DNA of 64,000 nucleotides, taken from contig VCCI02000005.1 of assembly GCA_005938025.2 (NCBI GenBank), forward strand, positions 1 to 64,000, written 5' to 3'. The notes below the pieces were generated by a model. That model did not search any database. It was not told where the DNA came from and saw nothing but the letters and a program-made list of their open reading frames with translations. How positions within the stretch are numbered: the stretch's first letter is position 1; every line of letters starts with the position of its first letter. Shown here piece after piece: positions 44,439 through 53,456 of this stretch. A program made the translations under genes and the position numbers. This DNA comes from Inquilinus sp. KBS0705 (GTDB taxonomy: Bacteria > Bacteroidota > Bacteroidia > Sphingobacteriales > Sphingobacteriaceae).

Positions 44439-45256
44439 AATTCAATAGCATTTTTGGCCCAAAATAGTTCCTGCTCATTCACGCTGAGTTTATCGACATA
44501 ACTTCCGGCTACGTTCAAAACGCCTTTATATTCACCCGCTACATTACAAACCGGCCAATCGGAGCCAAACATTACACGGCTTGCGCCAAAGGCATTAAAT
44601 ACGGTATCTAAGTAGGGGGTAAAATCATCAACTGTCCAGTTTGTCCAGTTGGCCTCTGTTACCATGCCCGATATTTTGCAGCTTACATTGGGATATGCCG
44701 CTATGGCGCTTATCTCTTCACGCCAGCCATCAATTACCTTATCCTTGATGTAAGGCTTAGCTATATGGTCTATCACAAAACACTGGTTGGGAAATGCAAC
44801 TACAAAATCTTTAACGTAACGCAAGTGGTTAGGTTTTACCAATATATCATAAGTAAAGCCGTAAGCATCTAGCAAACCAATGCCTTGCATAAATTTCCGG
44901 TCCAGCATATACCTGTCGTCCGGTTCGGCTTGTAACACATGCCGGAAACCTTTTACAATATTAATAGTGCTATAATACTGTAACCGATCTTCGATGTTAT
45001 CTGCTTTAAGGTTAACCCAGCCCACAATACCTTTTATAAAATTATTGCTGTTAGCCTGACTAATCAAAAAACCATTCTCTGCTTCTGATTGATCGGCTTG
45101 AACCGCAACACATCCGCTTATTTCATGCTCGTTATAAACAGGCGAAAGATCACCGGGTAAAAAATCTCTTTGGATAACGCTCATATCGTCCGTTATCCAG
45201 GCATCCCTTACCGGGTTATATACCCAAAAATGCTGGTGACTATCAATTTTTAGCAT
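44420..45256 (-). CDS. Amidohydrolase-family sugar lactonase (L-fucono/rhamnono-1,5-lactonase)
   Basis: 278 aa. The amidohydrolase-2 barrel starts with IDSHQHFW and has the later metal or catalytic motif VIDHIAKP, KISGMVTE and FGSDWPVC. It would open a deoxy-sugar lactone such as L-fuconolactone to the acid, the second step of the non-phosphorylative fucose route. It is last in the four-gene minus-strand operon and overlaps the FAH gene by 14 nt. Specificity for fucose over rhamnose or another sugar is inference. Confidence 0.88.
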   Translation of the reverse strand: MLKIDSHQHFWVYNPVRDAWITDDMSVIQRDFLPGDLSPVYNEHEISGCVAVQADQSEAENGFLISQANSNNFIKGIVGWVNLKADNIEDRLQYYSTINIVKGFRHVLQAEPDDRYMLDRKFMQGIGLLDAYGFTYDILVKPNHLRYVKDFVVAFPNQCFVIDHIAKPYIKDKVIDGWREEISAIAAYPNVSCKISGMVTEANWTNWTVDDFTPYLDTVFNAFGASRVMFGSDWPVCNVAGEYKGVLNVAGSYVDKLSVNEQELFWAKNAIEFYGLSV

Positions 45257-46100
45257 AAGCTTTAAGTACCTGGCGGGCTTGTCCTAAACCATCAATACCT
45301 AATTCTATCACATCGCCGGGGTTTAAATATACAGGTGGCTTCATACCTAAGCCTACACCCGCCGGCGTACCGGTTGATATAATATCACCAGGCAATAGAG
45401 TCATGAACTTACTGGTGTAAGCCACCAAAAACGGTATGTTAAATATCAAGTTGGCTGTACTGCCATTTTGCATGGTTTTTCCATTTACGGTTAACCAAAG
45501 GCGCAGGTTATGCACATCGGCCACCTCATCTTTTGTTGCTACAAAAGGGCCCATTGGTGCAAACGTATCGCATCCTTTACCTTTATCCCATGTGCCGTTA
45601 CGCTCTATCTGAAACTCACGCTCCGATACATCATTGTGTAAGCAATAACCGGCAATATAATCCAGTGCTTCGTCTTCCTCTATATACGATGCCTTTTTAC
45701 CTATCACAATAGCCAGTTCTACCTCCCAATCTGTTTTTACTGAATCGCGGGGTATAACAATATCATCAAAAGGGCCAACTAAAGCAGTGGTCGATTTCAT
45801 GAAGATAACCGGTTCCGGCGGCATTGGCGCACCCGTTTCTTCGGCATGGTCGCGGTAGTTTAAGCCTATACAAACTATCTTTGATGGGCGTGCTACAGGG
45901 CTTCCTAAGCGTTCTGAGGAAGATATCTCTGTAAGAGAATCTTTATTTGCATCAACAAATTCCTGCAACCTGTTTAAACCGTCGTTCTCAAAAAAAGCTT
46001 CGTTATAATCTTCTCCAAAAGCAGATGTGTCGTACTTTACATCGTTAATGATTACACCTGTTTTCTCTTTACCGGCAGCGCCGTATCTAATTAGTTTCAT
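45243..46100 (-). CDS. Fumarylacetoacetate hydrolase-family 2,4-diketo-3-deoxy-sugar acid hydrolase
   Basis: 285 aa. The FAH fold is clear: CIGLNYRDHAEETG, EPVIFMK with the metal-binding acidic residues of DWEVELAIVIG, and ISTGTPAGVGLG. In the L-fucose route a member of this family cleaves 2,4-diketo-3-deoxy-L-fuconate to pyruvate and L-lactate. It is encoded 1 bp after the SDR and overlaps the lactonase gene, as expected for the pathway. Confidence 0.9.
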   Translation of the reverse strand: MKLIRYGAAGKEKTGVIINDVKYDTSAFGEDYNEAFFENDGLNRLQEFVDANKDSLTEISSSERLGSPVARPSKIVCIGLNYRDHAEETGAPMPPEPVIFMKSTTALVGPFDDIVIPRDSVKTDWEVELAIVIGKKASYIEEDEALDYIAGYCLHNDVSEREFQIERNGTWDKGKGCDTFAPMGPFVATKDEVADVHNLRLWLTVNGKTMQNGSTANLIFNIPFLVAYTSKFMTLLPGDIISTGTPAGVGLGMKPPVYLNPGDVIELGIDGLGQARQVLKAYAKN

Positions 46101-46101
46101 G

Positions 46102-46866
46102 TTAGTTATTAAGTTTTATGAAGCCGCCATCCATTGGGTAATCACAACCGGTAACAAAGCCGGCTTCGTCCGAGCACAGGTAAAGGGCCAGCGCGGCCAC
46201 TTCTTCGGGCTTACCCATACGGCCAATAGGCTGACTTTTTGATAACTTTTCGAATATTTCTTCTTCCCGACCGGCATAGTTCTTTGCAATAAAGCCGTCA
46301 ACAAACGGCGTGTGCACCCTTGCCGGCGATATAGTGTTGCAGCGAATGTTATCGGCCAGGTAATCGCGTGCAACTGACATGCTCATAGCCATTATTGCCC
46401 CTTTACTCATCGAGTATGCAAACCTATCTGTTATACCCACAAGGGCTGCTATGGATGCCATATTTAGTATCACCCCACTTCCGTTAGCCTTCATTAATGG
46501 GAGGGCTGCATATAAGGCGTTGTAAGCCCCTTTCACATTTACTTTGTAGATTCTATCAAGATCGGCCTCAGCGGTGTTTTCAAGGTTACCTACGTGTGCT
46601 ATACCCGCGTTATTAACCAGTATATCAACCTTACCAACAGCTTTAAATACATCCAGCACCTTCTGCTGGTCGCTTACATCGGCAGTGTGGCCAAAGGCTT
46701 CGCCGCCGTTACTTTTTATCTCGTTAGCGGTATCCTGAGCCGCAGTGGCATTTAATTCTATGATATGAACAGTTGCCCCTTGTTGAGCAAACAGTACTGA
46801 TATGGCTTTGCCTATACCGCTACCTCCGCCGGTTATTACCGCATGCTTATTTTTTAAACTGAACAT
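46102..46866 (-). CDS. SDR, probable 2-keto-3-deoxy-L-fuconate dehydrogenase
   Basis: A 254-aa SDR with cofactor motif TGGGSGIG (12-19), NNAG (85-88), S138, Y151 and K155 (YSMSK). The end ...TGCDYPMDGGFIKLN is typical. Context assigns it to oxidation of the 2-keto-3-deoxy sugar acid to the 2,4-diketo form, between the dehydratase and the FAH hydrolase. It lies 6 bp downstream of the dehydratase gene. It could also be the first sugar dehydrogenase. Confidence 0.88.
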   Translation of the reverse strand: MFSLKNKHAVITGGGSGIGKAISVLFAQQGATVHIIELNATAAQDTANEIKSNGGEAFGHTADVSDQQKVLDVFKAVGKVDILVNNAGIAHVGNLENTAEADLDRIYKVNVKGAYNALYAALPLMKANGSGVILNMASIAALVGITDRFAYSMSKGAIMAMSMSVARDYLADNIRCNTISPARVHTPFVDGFIAKNYAGREEEIFEKLSKSQPIGRMGKPEEVAALALYLCSDEAGFVTGCDYPMDGGFIKLNN

Positions 46867-46872
46867 AAGTAT

Positions 46873-48540
46873 TTATAAAGAAACCCCTCTTTTCCAGGGA
46901 ATAAAATCATCATGACCTGATAATGCAGCTTTGGGTTGTTTAACCCCACTTGCCACATCAATCACATAATCAAGCATCGCCATCGCCGATTGCTCTATGG
47001 TTTGCTCGCCTTCTATAATGGTACCGCAGTTAATATCTATAATATCGGGCATTTTGTTATACAACTTGGTATTGGTGGCTACCTTAATTACCGGTGCTAT
47101 GGGGTTACCTGTAGGTGTGCCCAAGCCCGTTGTAAACAGTACCACGTTCGCGCCTGAGCCAACCTCGGCCGTTGTGCTTTCTACATCGCTGCCTGGTGTG
47201 CATAATAAGTTAAGGCCGGGTTTAGTAACCTTTTCAGGATAATCTAAAACTTCGGTTACGGGCGATGTACCACCTTTTTTTGCGGCCCCTGCAGATTTTA
47301 TAGCATCGGTTATCAAACCGTCTTTTATATTGCCCGGTGATGGATTAGCGTAAAAGCCTGAACCTGACTGTTCGGCGCGTGCATTATAGGTACGCATCAG
47401 GTTCATAAATTTCATAGCCTGCTCTTCGTCCACACAGCGATCACTCAATTCCTGCTCCACACCACATAACTCCGGAAACTCCGACAGGATAACACTCCCG
47501 CCAAGACTAACCAAAATATCCGATAAATAACCTAACGCGGGGTTTGCAGATATTCCCGAAAACCCATCAGATCCTCCACATTCTAAACCAACACACAATT
47601 TTGATAATGGCGCAGGCTTGCGTTCCTGTTTATTAGCTTCTATTAACCCTGCAAATGTTTGTTTTAATGCCTCGTGCAAAAGCTTGGTTTCGGTGCCTAC
47701 TTTTTGCTGCTCCAGCATTACTAATGGCTTACTAAATTTTGGGTCGCGTTTAGCTATTTCTGTTTGTAATATGCCTGCCTGCGCATTTTGGCAACCCAAA
47801 CTCAAAACTGTAGCGCCTGCTACATTTGGATGGGTAATATAGCCTGCCAATAAGCCGCAAAGGGCGTTAGCATCGGTGCGGGTACCACCGCAGCCCATAT
47901 CATGATTAATAAATTTTATACCGTCGATATTGGGAAACAATTTTTTGGGGGCATTGGCTGCGGGCGATAATTGCAGGTCGGCATTTAGTATTTCTTCAAC
48001 CGATTTACCGGCATGGTACATTTCCACCAAATTATCTACCTCTGTTTCGTAACCACGTGGTTCGGCAAAGCCCAACTTTGCTGATAGTGCCTCTTTAAGC
48101 ACGTTAATATTGCGGTTTTCGCAAAAAACCAATGGTATTACCAGCCAATAGTTTCCGGTACCTACCGAGCCATCAGCACGATGATAACCTAAAAAGGTTC
48201 TGTATTTATATTCCTCGGCTATAGAAGGGGCATGCCAGGCTGTTTTACGATCACCTAATTTAAAATCCTCAGAAGCGTGCTTCACGTTATTTACGGTAAT
48301 AGCCGCTCCTTTGGCAATATCTTCGCTGGCGCGGCCAACCAAAACCCCATACATGTATATAGATGTGCCTTGCGGATATGCTGCAATAGTAAATTTATGC
48401 TTAGCCTCTACGTTGGTAGCCAAATTAAAGGTGTCACCATTAAAGTTTATGGCGTAGCCAGCAGGCAAGTCGGTTAAAGCCACCAGCACATTATCAGTAG
48501 GATGAATTTGTAAATAGGTATGTTTAGTATCGGCAGCCAT
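46873..48540 (-). CDS. UxaA-family dehydratase, probable L-fuconate dehydratase
   Basis: 555 aa. An N-terminal SAF domain (about 5-100) is followed by the altronate/galactarate dehydratase core: HDMGCGGTRTDA, LSLGCQNAQAG, GLECGGSDGFSG, LCTPGSDVESTT. The fused N- and C-terminal parts are separate proteins in some species (as in the Campylobacter fucose locus). It would dehydrate L-fuconate to 2-keto-3-deoxy-L-fuconate. First gene of the operon. An initial L-fucose dehydrogenase and importer are not obvious in the window. Confidence 0.88.
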   Translation of the reverse strand: MAADTKHTYLQIHPTDNVLVALTDLPAGYAINFNGDTFNLATNVEAKHKFTIAAYPQGTSIYMYGVLVGRASEDIAKGAAITVNNVKHASEDFKLGDRKTAWHAPSIAEEYKYRTFLGYHRADGSVGTGNYWLVIPLVFCENRNINVLKEALSAKLGFAEPRGYETEVDNLVEMYHAGKSVEEILNADLQLSPAANAPKKLFPNIDGIKFINHDMGCGGTRTDANALCGLLAGYITHPNVAGATVLSLGCQNAQAGILQTEIAKRDPKFSKPLVMLEQQKVGTETKLLHEALKQTFAGLIEANKQERKPAPLSKLCVGLECGGSDGFSGISANPALGYLSDILVSLGGSVILSEFPELCGVEQELSDRCVDEEQAMKFMNLMRTYNARAEQSGSGFYANPSPGNIKDGLITDAIKSAGAAKKGGTSPVTEVLDYPEKVTKPGLNLLCTPGSDVESTTAEVGSGANVVLFTTGLGTPTGNPIAPVIKVATNTKLYNKMPDIIDINCGTIIEGEQTIEQSAMAMLDYVIDVASGVKQPKAALSGHDDFIPWKRGVSL

Positions 48541-48575
48541 AGCTTATTTGAGCCTTATTAATTGGTTTATAATTA

Positions 48576-48583
48576 CGAATATA
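48576..48583 (-). promoter_or_regulatory. Possible -7 box of the deoxy-sugar operon (TATATTCG)
   Basis: TATATTCG on the minus strand resembles the TAnnTTTG/TAnnTTCG consensus, 35 bp upstream of the dehydratase start. Only moderately convincing. Confidence 0.35.
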
Positions 48584-48629
48584 AAAAGCTTAAACGTATT
48601 TAAGACAATTAATAATTATACTTAAAAAA

Positions 48630-48653
48630 GATCCTCCTTTTTAGGGGAGGATC
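48630..48653 (-). terminator. Rho-independent terminator after the OmpA gene
   Basis: An 8-bp stem (GATCCTCC with GGAGGATC) and an 8-nt loop, followed on the minus strand by a run of six T, starting 9 bp past the stop at 48663. Confidence 0.88.
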
Positions 48654-48662
48654 AGCATGCTT

Positions 48663-49469
48663 TTATTTAGATATTAGGTTATACAACTCGTCAAGTTTTG
48701 GGCTTAACACAATCTCTATTCTGCGGTTTTTTGAAAGCGCTTCGGGCGTCCCCGTAGTATCAATCGGCTGGAACTCGCTTTTGCCTGTTGCTGTTAACCG
48801 CTTGGGATCTATCATTTCTATCTCGGTTAAATATCTGGTTACTGATGTTGCCCTAAGTACGCTCAGATCCCAGTTATCTTTTATTTGCCCCAAGTTAATT
48901 ACCTTTTTATTATCAGTATGGCCCTCAACAGCAATATTAATATCCGGCTCTTTATTTAATACTACCGCCAGTTGCTTAAGCGCCTGTTTACCCTTTTCAT
49001 CTATCACAATACTACCCGACGGGAACAGCAATTTATCGGTTAGTGATACATATACTTTACCATTTTTAATGTCAACTGATAATCCGCTTTGCTGGAATCC
49101 TAATAAGGCTTTTTGCAACTTCTCTTTAAGGGCGTTGGTTGCCTCATCACGCTTTCGCAAAATTTCTTCTACTTCTTTTAATCGAGCCTCGCGCTTTTGC
49201 AGATCATCAGATAACTGACTAACCTTTGATGAACTTGCGTTTAAATTATTATTTAAAGTATTGTAGTTAGTTTTTAGCTGCGCCAATTCCTGGCGTATTT
49301 GCGCGGTATCTGACATTAGCTTGGCTACCTGGGCTTCAAGTGTGCCAGTTCGGGTTGATAGCGAGTCGCGTTCGGCTACTAAAGCCTTATACTTTTTTGG
49401 TGACAATACCACGCAGGAGTGCAATGCCAACATAAGCAGTGCCGGAAGTAAATAATACTTTAATTTCAT
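48663..49469 (-). CDS. OmpA-family lipoprotein with coiled coil
   Basis: 268 aa. A lipoprotein signal (KLKYYLLPALLMLALHSC, Cys19) precedes a long coiled coil (about 30-120) and an OmpA-like peptidoglycan-binding domain (about 135-260; VEGHTDN, NWDLSVLRATSV, SKNRRIEI). The anchored protein would link the membrane to peptidoglycan. It lies 18 bp downstream of the DUF2461 gene and has its own terminator. Confidence 0.93.
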   Translation of the reverse strand: MKLKYYLLPALLMLALHSCVVLSPKKYKALVAERDSLSTRTGTLEAQVAKLMSDTAQIRQELAQLKTNYNTLNNNLNASSSKVSQLSDDLQKREARLKEVEEILRKRDEATNALKEKLQKALLGFQQSGLSVDIKNGKVYVSLTDKLLFPSGSIVIDEKGKQALKQLAVVLNKEPDINIAVEGHTDNKKVINLGQIKDNWDLSVLRATSVTRYLTEIEMIDPKRLTATGKSEFQPIDTTGTPEALSKNRRIEIVLSPKLDELYNLISK

Positions 49470-49487
49470 GCTATTAGGGTTTAAGGG

Positions 49488-50150
49488 TTAGGCCAGGGCG
49501 TTGCGCAGAAAAACATTTATAGGATATATCCTGCTGCAAAGGGTTACGATATCCTGCGCTACATTTTTACTAAATAATTCTTTATCCTTTAGCTCGTGCC
49601 ACGCAATAAAGCTTTTAAGCTTCAGCAGGTCGATGTTTTCATTATCGGCGCTGTAATCTCGTGGCAGGGTTTTAAGCTGATCTTGCTTTCTAAATTCACC
49701 AAACAGTTTTATAAACGATGGTTCATCAATTACCTTTTTTAACTCGTCGGCATTGTAATCAATCTCTTGCCGTATTTTTTTGAGTTGTTCGGCTTCGGGC
49801 ATCCAGTAACCTCCGGCAATGAATGATTTCCCGGGTTGTATTTGAAAATAGTATTCGGCACCGCCAAGCTTCGGACCCATAGTAGGTATACTTATGCCAA
49901 AGTTATTTTTGTACGGAGTTTTATTTTTACTGAAACGGATATCGCGATATATGCGCATCACGCATTTTTTCGGGTCAAGGTCGGGGCTAACGGCTGGGTC
50001 TACCTTGTGTAGTTTTATAATGATATCTGCAGCCAGTTCAATTACATTCTCGCGTGCCTTATCATGTTTTTGTTTGTTAGCCTGAAACCATTCCCTGTTG
50101 TTATTTTCAACAAGCTCTTTTAAAAAGTCAAGCGTTTGCGGTTGTATCAT
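49488..50150 (-). CDS. DUF2461 domain-containing protein
   Basis: 220 aa, cytoplasmic. It matches DUF2461: FLKELVENNNREWFQANKQK, CVMRIYRDIRFSKNKTPYK, GGAEYYFQIQPGKSFIAGGYW. The function of this family is unestablished. It precedes the OmpA gene by 18 bp and follows the respiratory locus by 42 bp on the same strand. Confidence 0.92.
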   Translation of the reverse strand: MIQPQTLDFLKELVENNNREWFQANKQKHDKARENVIELAADIIIKLHKVDPAVSPDLDPKKCVMRIYRDIRFSKNKTPYKNNFGISIPTMGPKLGGAEYYFQIQPGKSFIAGGYWMPEAEQLKKIRQEIDYNADELKKVIDEPSFIKLFGEFRKQDQLKTLPRDYSADNENIDLLKLKSFIAWHELKDKELFSKNVAQDIVTLCSRIYPINVFLRNALA

Positions 50151-50192
50151 TAAAAAAGAAGTATAACAGTTTACATGGCTAAGCCGGTTGGC

Positions 50193-50474
50193 TTAGTTTA
50201 AATTAAGCTTTTCGCCACCACGCATGTTTATCTCAACATTTTTACGGCGATATTTTTTATACCAAACATATCCAACTGCCGCAACTGCTATATAGGGTGC
50301 TGCTAATAAAAACAAAATACCATTATTTAAGCCGTTAGTTGCCTTGTTACCGCTTTTTGAGTTCGACTCTACTGTGGCAGTACACATTGCACATTGCGCT
50401 TTAACCGGCAAAACACTACATAGCATTAAACCAAAAGCAATAACAAAAAACAAAAATTTAAATCCCTTTTTCAT
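50193..50474 (-). CDS. Small membrane protein of the oxidase locus
   Basis: 93 aa from the ATG at 50474; the longer frame to 50570 runs into DUF420. A signal or membrane helix (KFLFFVIAFGLMLCSVLPVKA) is followed by QCAMCTATVES, a short CxxC site, then a second helix (GILFLLAAPYIAVAAVGYVW) and a basic tail. Similar small genes close the oxidase cluster in many Bacteroidota. The CxxC may bind copper or act in redox; this is unproven. Confidence 0.72.
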   Translation of the reverse strand: MKKGFKFLFFVIAFGLMLCSVLPVKAQCAMCTATVESNSKSGNKATNGLNNGILFLLAAPYIAVAAVGYVWYKKYRRKNVEINMRGGEKLNLN

Positions 50475-50488
50475 AGCTCGAATTTTTA

Positions 50489-51061
50489 TTAAAAATGGTA
50501 ATAGGGCGATATCATCAAATATACGATAACTCCGGTAACTGTTACATATAACCATATAGGGAACGACCACCTTACCAATTTTTTATGCTTCTCTACCTGC
50601 ATTTGTAAACCGCGGTAAAAACTCAATAATATTAACGGTAAAACACCCGCCGCCAATATAATGTGGGTAATTAAAATAAAGTAATAAATGTATCTAACAG
50701 TGCCTGCATCTATCTTCTCGCTTATAGATAATATGCCATCGCCGTCGGTATCGCCATAACGGGTTTCGGGTGCCAGGTAGTGGAACAGTATGTATGATAC
50801 CAAAAACAATGACGACAGGCAAAATGCTGTAATGTTTATACGCTTATGTATGGCAATCTCGCCTTGCTTTATAAAATATAACGATGTTAAAAGCAACATA
50901 CTACACACCCCATTAATAACTGCGTTTAACAAAGGTAAGTAGTGAGTAAATGACGGCAGCTCGGCAGGAGCAGGTATTATTTTACGATTTAAGATAACAA
51001 CTACAGCAAACACAAAAATTGATACGGCGGCAACAAAGCGGAATATAAATTTATCGTTCAT
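50489..51061 (-). CDS. DUF420 membrane protein of the oxidase locus
   Basis: 190 aa with about five membrane helices and conserved His residues (FTHYLPLLNAV, ILFHYLAPETRYGD, FILITHIILAAG). DUF420 (CtaM-like) proteins are needed for cytochrome oxidase assembly in Bacillus; a similar accessory role is likely here. It follows SCO by 10 bp. Confidence 0.9.
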   Translation of the reverse strand: MNDKFIFRFVAAVSIFVFAVVVILNRKIIPAPAELPSFTHYLPLLNAVINGVCSMLLLTSLYFIKQGEIAIHKRINITAFCLSSLFLVSYILFHYLAPETRYGDTDGDGILSISEKIDAGTVRYIYYFILITHIILAAGVLPLILLSFYRGLQMQVEKHKKLVRWSFPIWLYVTVTGVIVYLMISPYYHF

Positions 51062-51071
51062 ATGGTTGTTT

Positions 51072-51770
51072 TTAATATAAGGCTTTATCTACTTTTCGTA
51101 ACTCTTCGGCAATTAATACTTTTATTTCGTCGTTAAGGCGGGTCATATCTGTTACAGATGTTCCGGAATAATACCCTCTTATACGTTTCTCGGCATCTAC
51201 AAGTATCAGCTTATCGCTATAGATAAAACTGTCGCTATTCTGTTTAAGCGCATCAACCAAAAACCCTTTGCGTGCCAGGTTATAAACCGATGATGTATCG
51301 CCTGTTAAAAAAAGCCAGTTGCTATTTGGCTTAAATTGAGCAGCGTACTTTTTTAATACAGAGGGCCTGTCATGTTCAGGGTCAACCGTTATTGATAAAA
51401 AATACAGCATCTTATTTTTAGCGTATACGCTATCTATATCGCTGATATTTTTATTTACTTCACTACAAACAGTTGGGCAGCCCGTGTAAAAAAAGCTTGC
51501 TACAAATATCTTTTTATCAAAGTTTTTAAATGATACCTGTCTGCCATCCTGGTCAACCAAATTAAAGTCGCTCAGTTTATGGTATATAGTATCGGGTATA
51601 TAAGTACCATGAAACTTATGCCCGGTTTTTGCAACCTCTTTAGGCCCGTAAAAAGGCAGTGGCTTATACCTGTTTTTCCCTTTTGCGGTTAGCAAATAAT
51701 ATAAAAATCCCGGTAGTGCTAATATCAATACCAGGATTATAATCTTTTTCAGGATGTAACCTTTTTGCAT
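51072..51770 (-). CDS. SCO family copper chaperone for cytochrome oxidase
   Basis: 232 aa, anchored by an N-terminal helix (IIILVLILALPGFLYYLL). The thioredoxin-like domain has the copper site CPTVC (in FFYTGCPTVCSEV) and the later His in VDPEHDRPSVL. It delivers copper to the CuA site of subunit II or keeps its cysteines reduced. It shares one base with the subunit IV gene upstream. Confidence 0.93.
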   Translation of the reverse strand: MQKGYILKKIIILVLILALPGFLYYLLTAKGKNRYKPLPFYGPKEVAKTGHKFHGTYIPDTIYHKLSDFNLVDQDGRQVSFKNFDKKIFVASFFYTGCPTVCSEVNKNISDIDSVYAKNKMLYFLSITVDPEHDRPSVLKKYAAQFKPNSNWLFLTGDTSSVYNLARKGFLVDALKQNSDSFIYSDKLILVDAEKRIRGYYSGTSVTDMTRLNDEIKVLIAEELRKVDKALY

Positions 51771-52111
51771 TATACCCGCAGGTCTACCCAGTAATGGCTT
51801 TCGTTTGATAATACTAATATCAACCCAATAATAAATAGTATAGGTACTATGATAGCCAGGGCCAAACCTATTCTCTCGAATTTAAGGTGCATAAAAAATG
51901 CAACTATATAAAATGCTTTTAACAGGGTTAATACAATATAAACCGGGTTAGCATAGTGTATAGGTATAATATTTTTAGGAACCAGTATTAGTGCTATAAA
52001 AAACTCAACCGCTGTTATAGCCGATAGTATTAAAGCAACTTTAACTATTCTTTTCTTGCTCATTCCTTCACCATGATCTTCATGATGAACTTCTGTTGGT
52101 TCTGATGACAT
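51770..52111 (-). CDS. Cytochrome c oxidase subunit IV
   Basis: 113 aa with a His/Glu-rich hydrophilic N terminus and three membrane helices (VALILSAITAVEFFIALILV, VYIVLTLLKAFYIVAFFMHL, ALAIIVPILFIIGLIL), the layout of bacterial subunit IV. It is an accessory subunit of the inner-membrane oxidase, encoded 18 bp after subunit III. Confidence 0.9.
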   Translation of the reverse strand: MSSEPTEVHHEDHGEGMSKKRIVKVALILSAITAVEFFIALILVPKNIIPIHYANPVYIVLTLLKAFYIVAFFMHLKFERIGLALAIIVPILFIIGLILVLSNESHYWVDLRV

Positions 52112-52129
52112 ATATAATCAGTTAAATTG

Positions 52130-52849
52130 TTAAACTAAATAAAAGAAGGTAAACACGAATACCCAAACCAGATCTACAAAGTGCCAGTAAAGGCCTACTT
52201 TTTCGATCATTAAATAGCTTCCGCGTTTTTCGTAAGTACCTAACAATACATTAACAGTGATAATGATATTGATGATAACACCGCTAAATACGTGGAAACC
52301 ATGGAAACCGGTTATAGTAAAAAACAAGTTTGCAAACTGCTGGGCGTAGGTGCCATATGTACCTTCGTTACCGCCGGTAAACAAATGCTTTAGTTCTTCG
52401 GCATCGGGTATATGTCCCCACCAAAAACCTTCATGGTGCAAGTGGTTCCACTCTAATGCCTGGCAGCCTAAAAACATAAAGCCACCTATAACTGTAGCTA
52501 TCATCCAGCCAATAACTTCTTTTTTGGCCATTCTATGTCCTGCTTCTACGGCTAACACCATCGTAACCGAACTTAAGATCAGGATAAACGTCATTAAACC
52601 CACAAACACAAGCGGCTGTCCGCTATCTACTATGCCGGGTATTGATTGGAAAACTTTGTCAGGCGCGGGCCAGCTGCTTGAGCTGAAACGTAAAGCGCCA
52701 TAAGAGATAAGTAATGATGAAAATGTGAATGCATCCGAAAGGAGGAAAAACCACATCATCATTTTACCATACTCAACATTAAACGGCGATTTGCCTCCAG
52801 ACCATGGCGTTGATTTTACTTCATCAATTGGTGATACTTGTGTACTCAT
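52130..52849 (-). CDS. Cytochrome c oxidase subunit III, first copy
   Basis: 239 aa, about six or seven membrane helices, heme-copper oxidase subunit III fold: MMMWFFLLSDAFTFSSLLIS at the start and TGFHGFHVFSGVI followed by YWHFVDLVWVFVF. Subunit III stabilises the oxidase and its proton uptake. A shorter second subunit III gene lies 22 bp upstream; paired subunit III genes are usual in this locus. Confidence 0.93.
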   Translation of the reverse strand: MSTQVSPIDEVKSTPWSGGKSPFNVEYGKMMMWFFLLSDAFTFSSLLISYGALRFSSSSWPAPDKVFQSIPGIVDSGQPLVFVGLMTFILILSSVTMVLAVEAGHRMAKKEVIGWMIATVIGGFMFLGCQALEWNHLHHEGFWWGHIPDAEELKHLFTGGNEGTYGTYAQQFANLFFTITGFHGFHVFSGVIINIIITVNVLLGTYEKRGSYLMIEKVGLYWHFVDLVWVFVFTFFYLV

Positions 52850-52871
52850 TGTGTACTTAAATGTGGTTTGT

Positions 52872-53456
52872 TTAATATTGGTTCAAAAGTAAAAAAACAT
52901 ACAGATAAATCCATATAATATCGACAAAATGCCAAAAAATAGAGGACATCTGCATTCTAAATAAATTTTTAACCTGTGGTATGTTCTTATAGCTACCCCA
53001 TAGGGTATTGGCTAACAGGAATAAACCGGCTAAAATGTGCAACAGGTGCATTCCTGTAAACACGTATATAAACGACTGGGAAGCATTTGGGTTAGTAAAA
53101 TAGACACCCATTTTGTTTACCAGTACGTACCAGGCATACATTTGTACTATGAAAAACACGATGCCTAATAATATAGTAAGCCATAAATAAAGCCTTTGTT
53201 TTGCAAACTGTAAACCTTTAGCTGCATTTGAAGCCATGTACATAGTTATACTACTAAGTATTATTGCAGCGGTACTATACATAAATGCATCTGGCAGTTT
53301 AATACCCATGCCATGCCCTTTACCGCCTGCATATACTATAAAGCCACTTGTTAATGCCGCAAAAAACATAAACGATGTGAAAATGAATATCCACATGTTG
53401 AATTTTTTGGGGGCAAGGTTAAGCTTATCTTCTTGTTGTTGTATCTGCGCCATCAT
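52872..53456 (-). CDS. Cytochrome c oxidase subunit III, second (short) copy
   Basis: 194 aa with five membrane helices and the subunit III motifs FTGMHLLHILAGLFLL and FWHFVDIIWIYLYVF. It is shorter than the neighbouring copy. Its start overlaps the end of the heme O synthase gene by 4 nt (ATGA). Confidence 0.9.
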   Translation of the reverse strand: MMAQIQQQEDKLNLAPKKFNMWIFIFTSFMFFAALTSGFIVYAGGKGHGMGIKLPDAFMYSTAAIILSSITMYMASNAAKGLQFAKQRLYLWLTILLGIVFFIVQMYAWYVLVNKMGVYFTNPNASQSFIYVFTGMHLLHILAGLFLLANTLWGSYKNIPQVKNLFRMQMSSIFWHFVDIIWIYLYVFLLLNQY

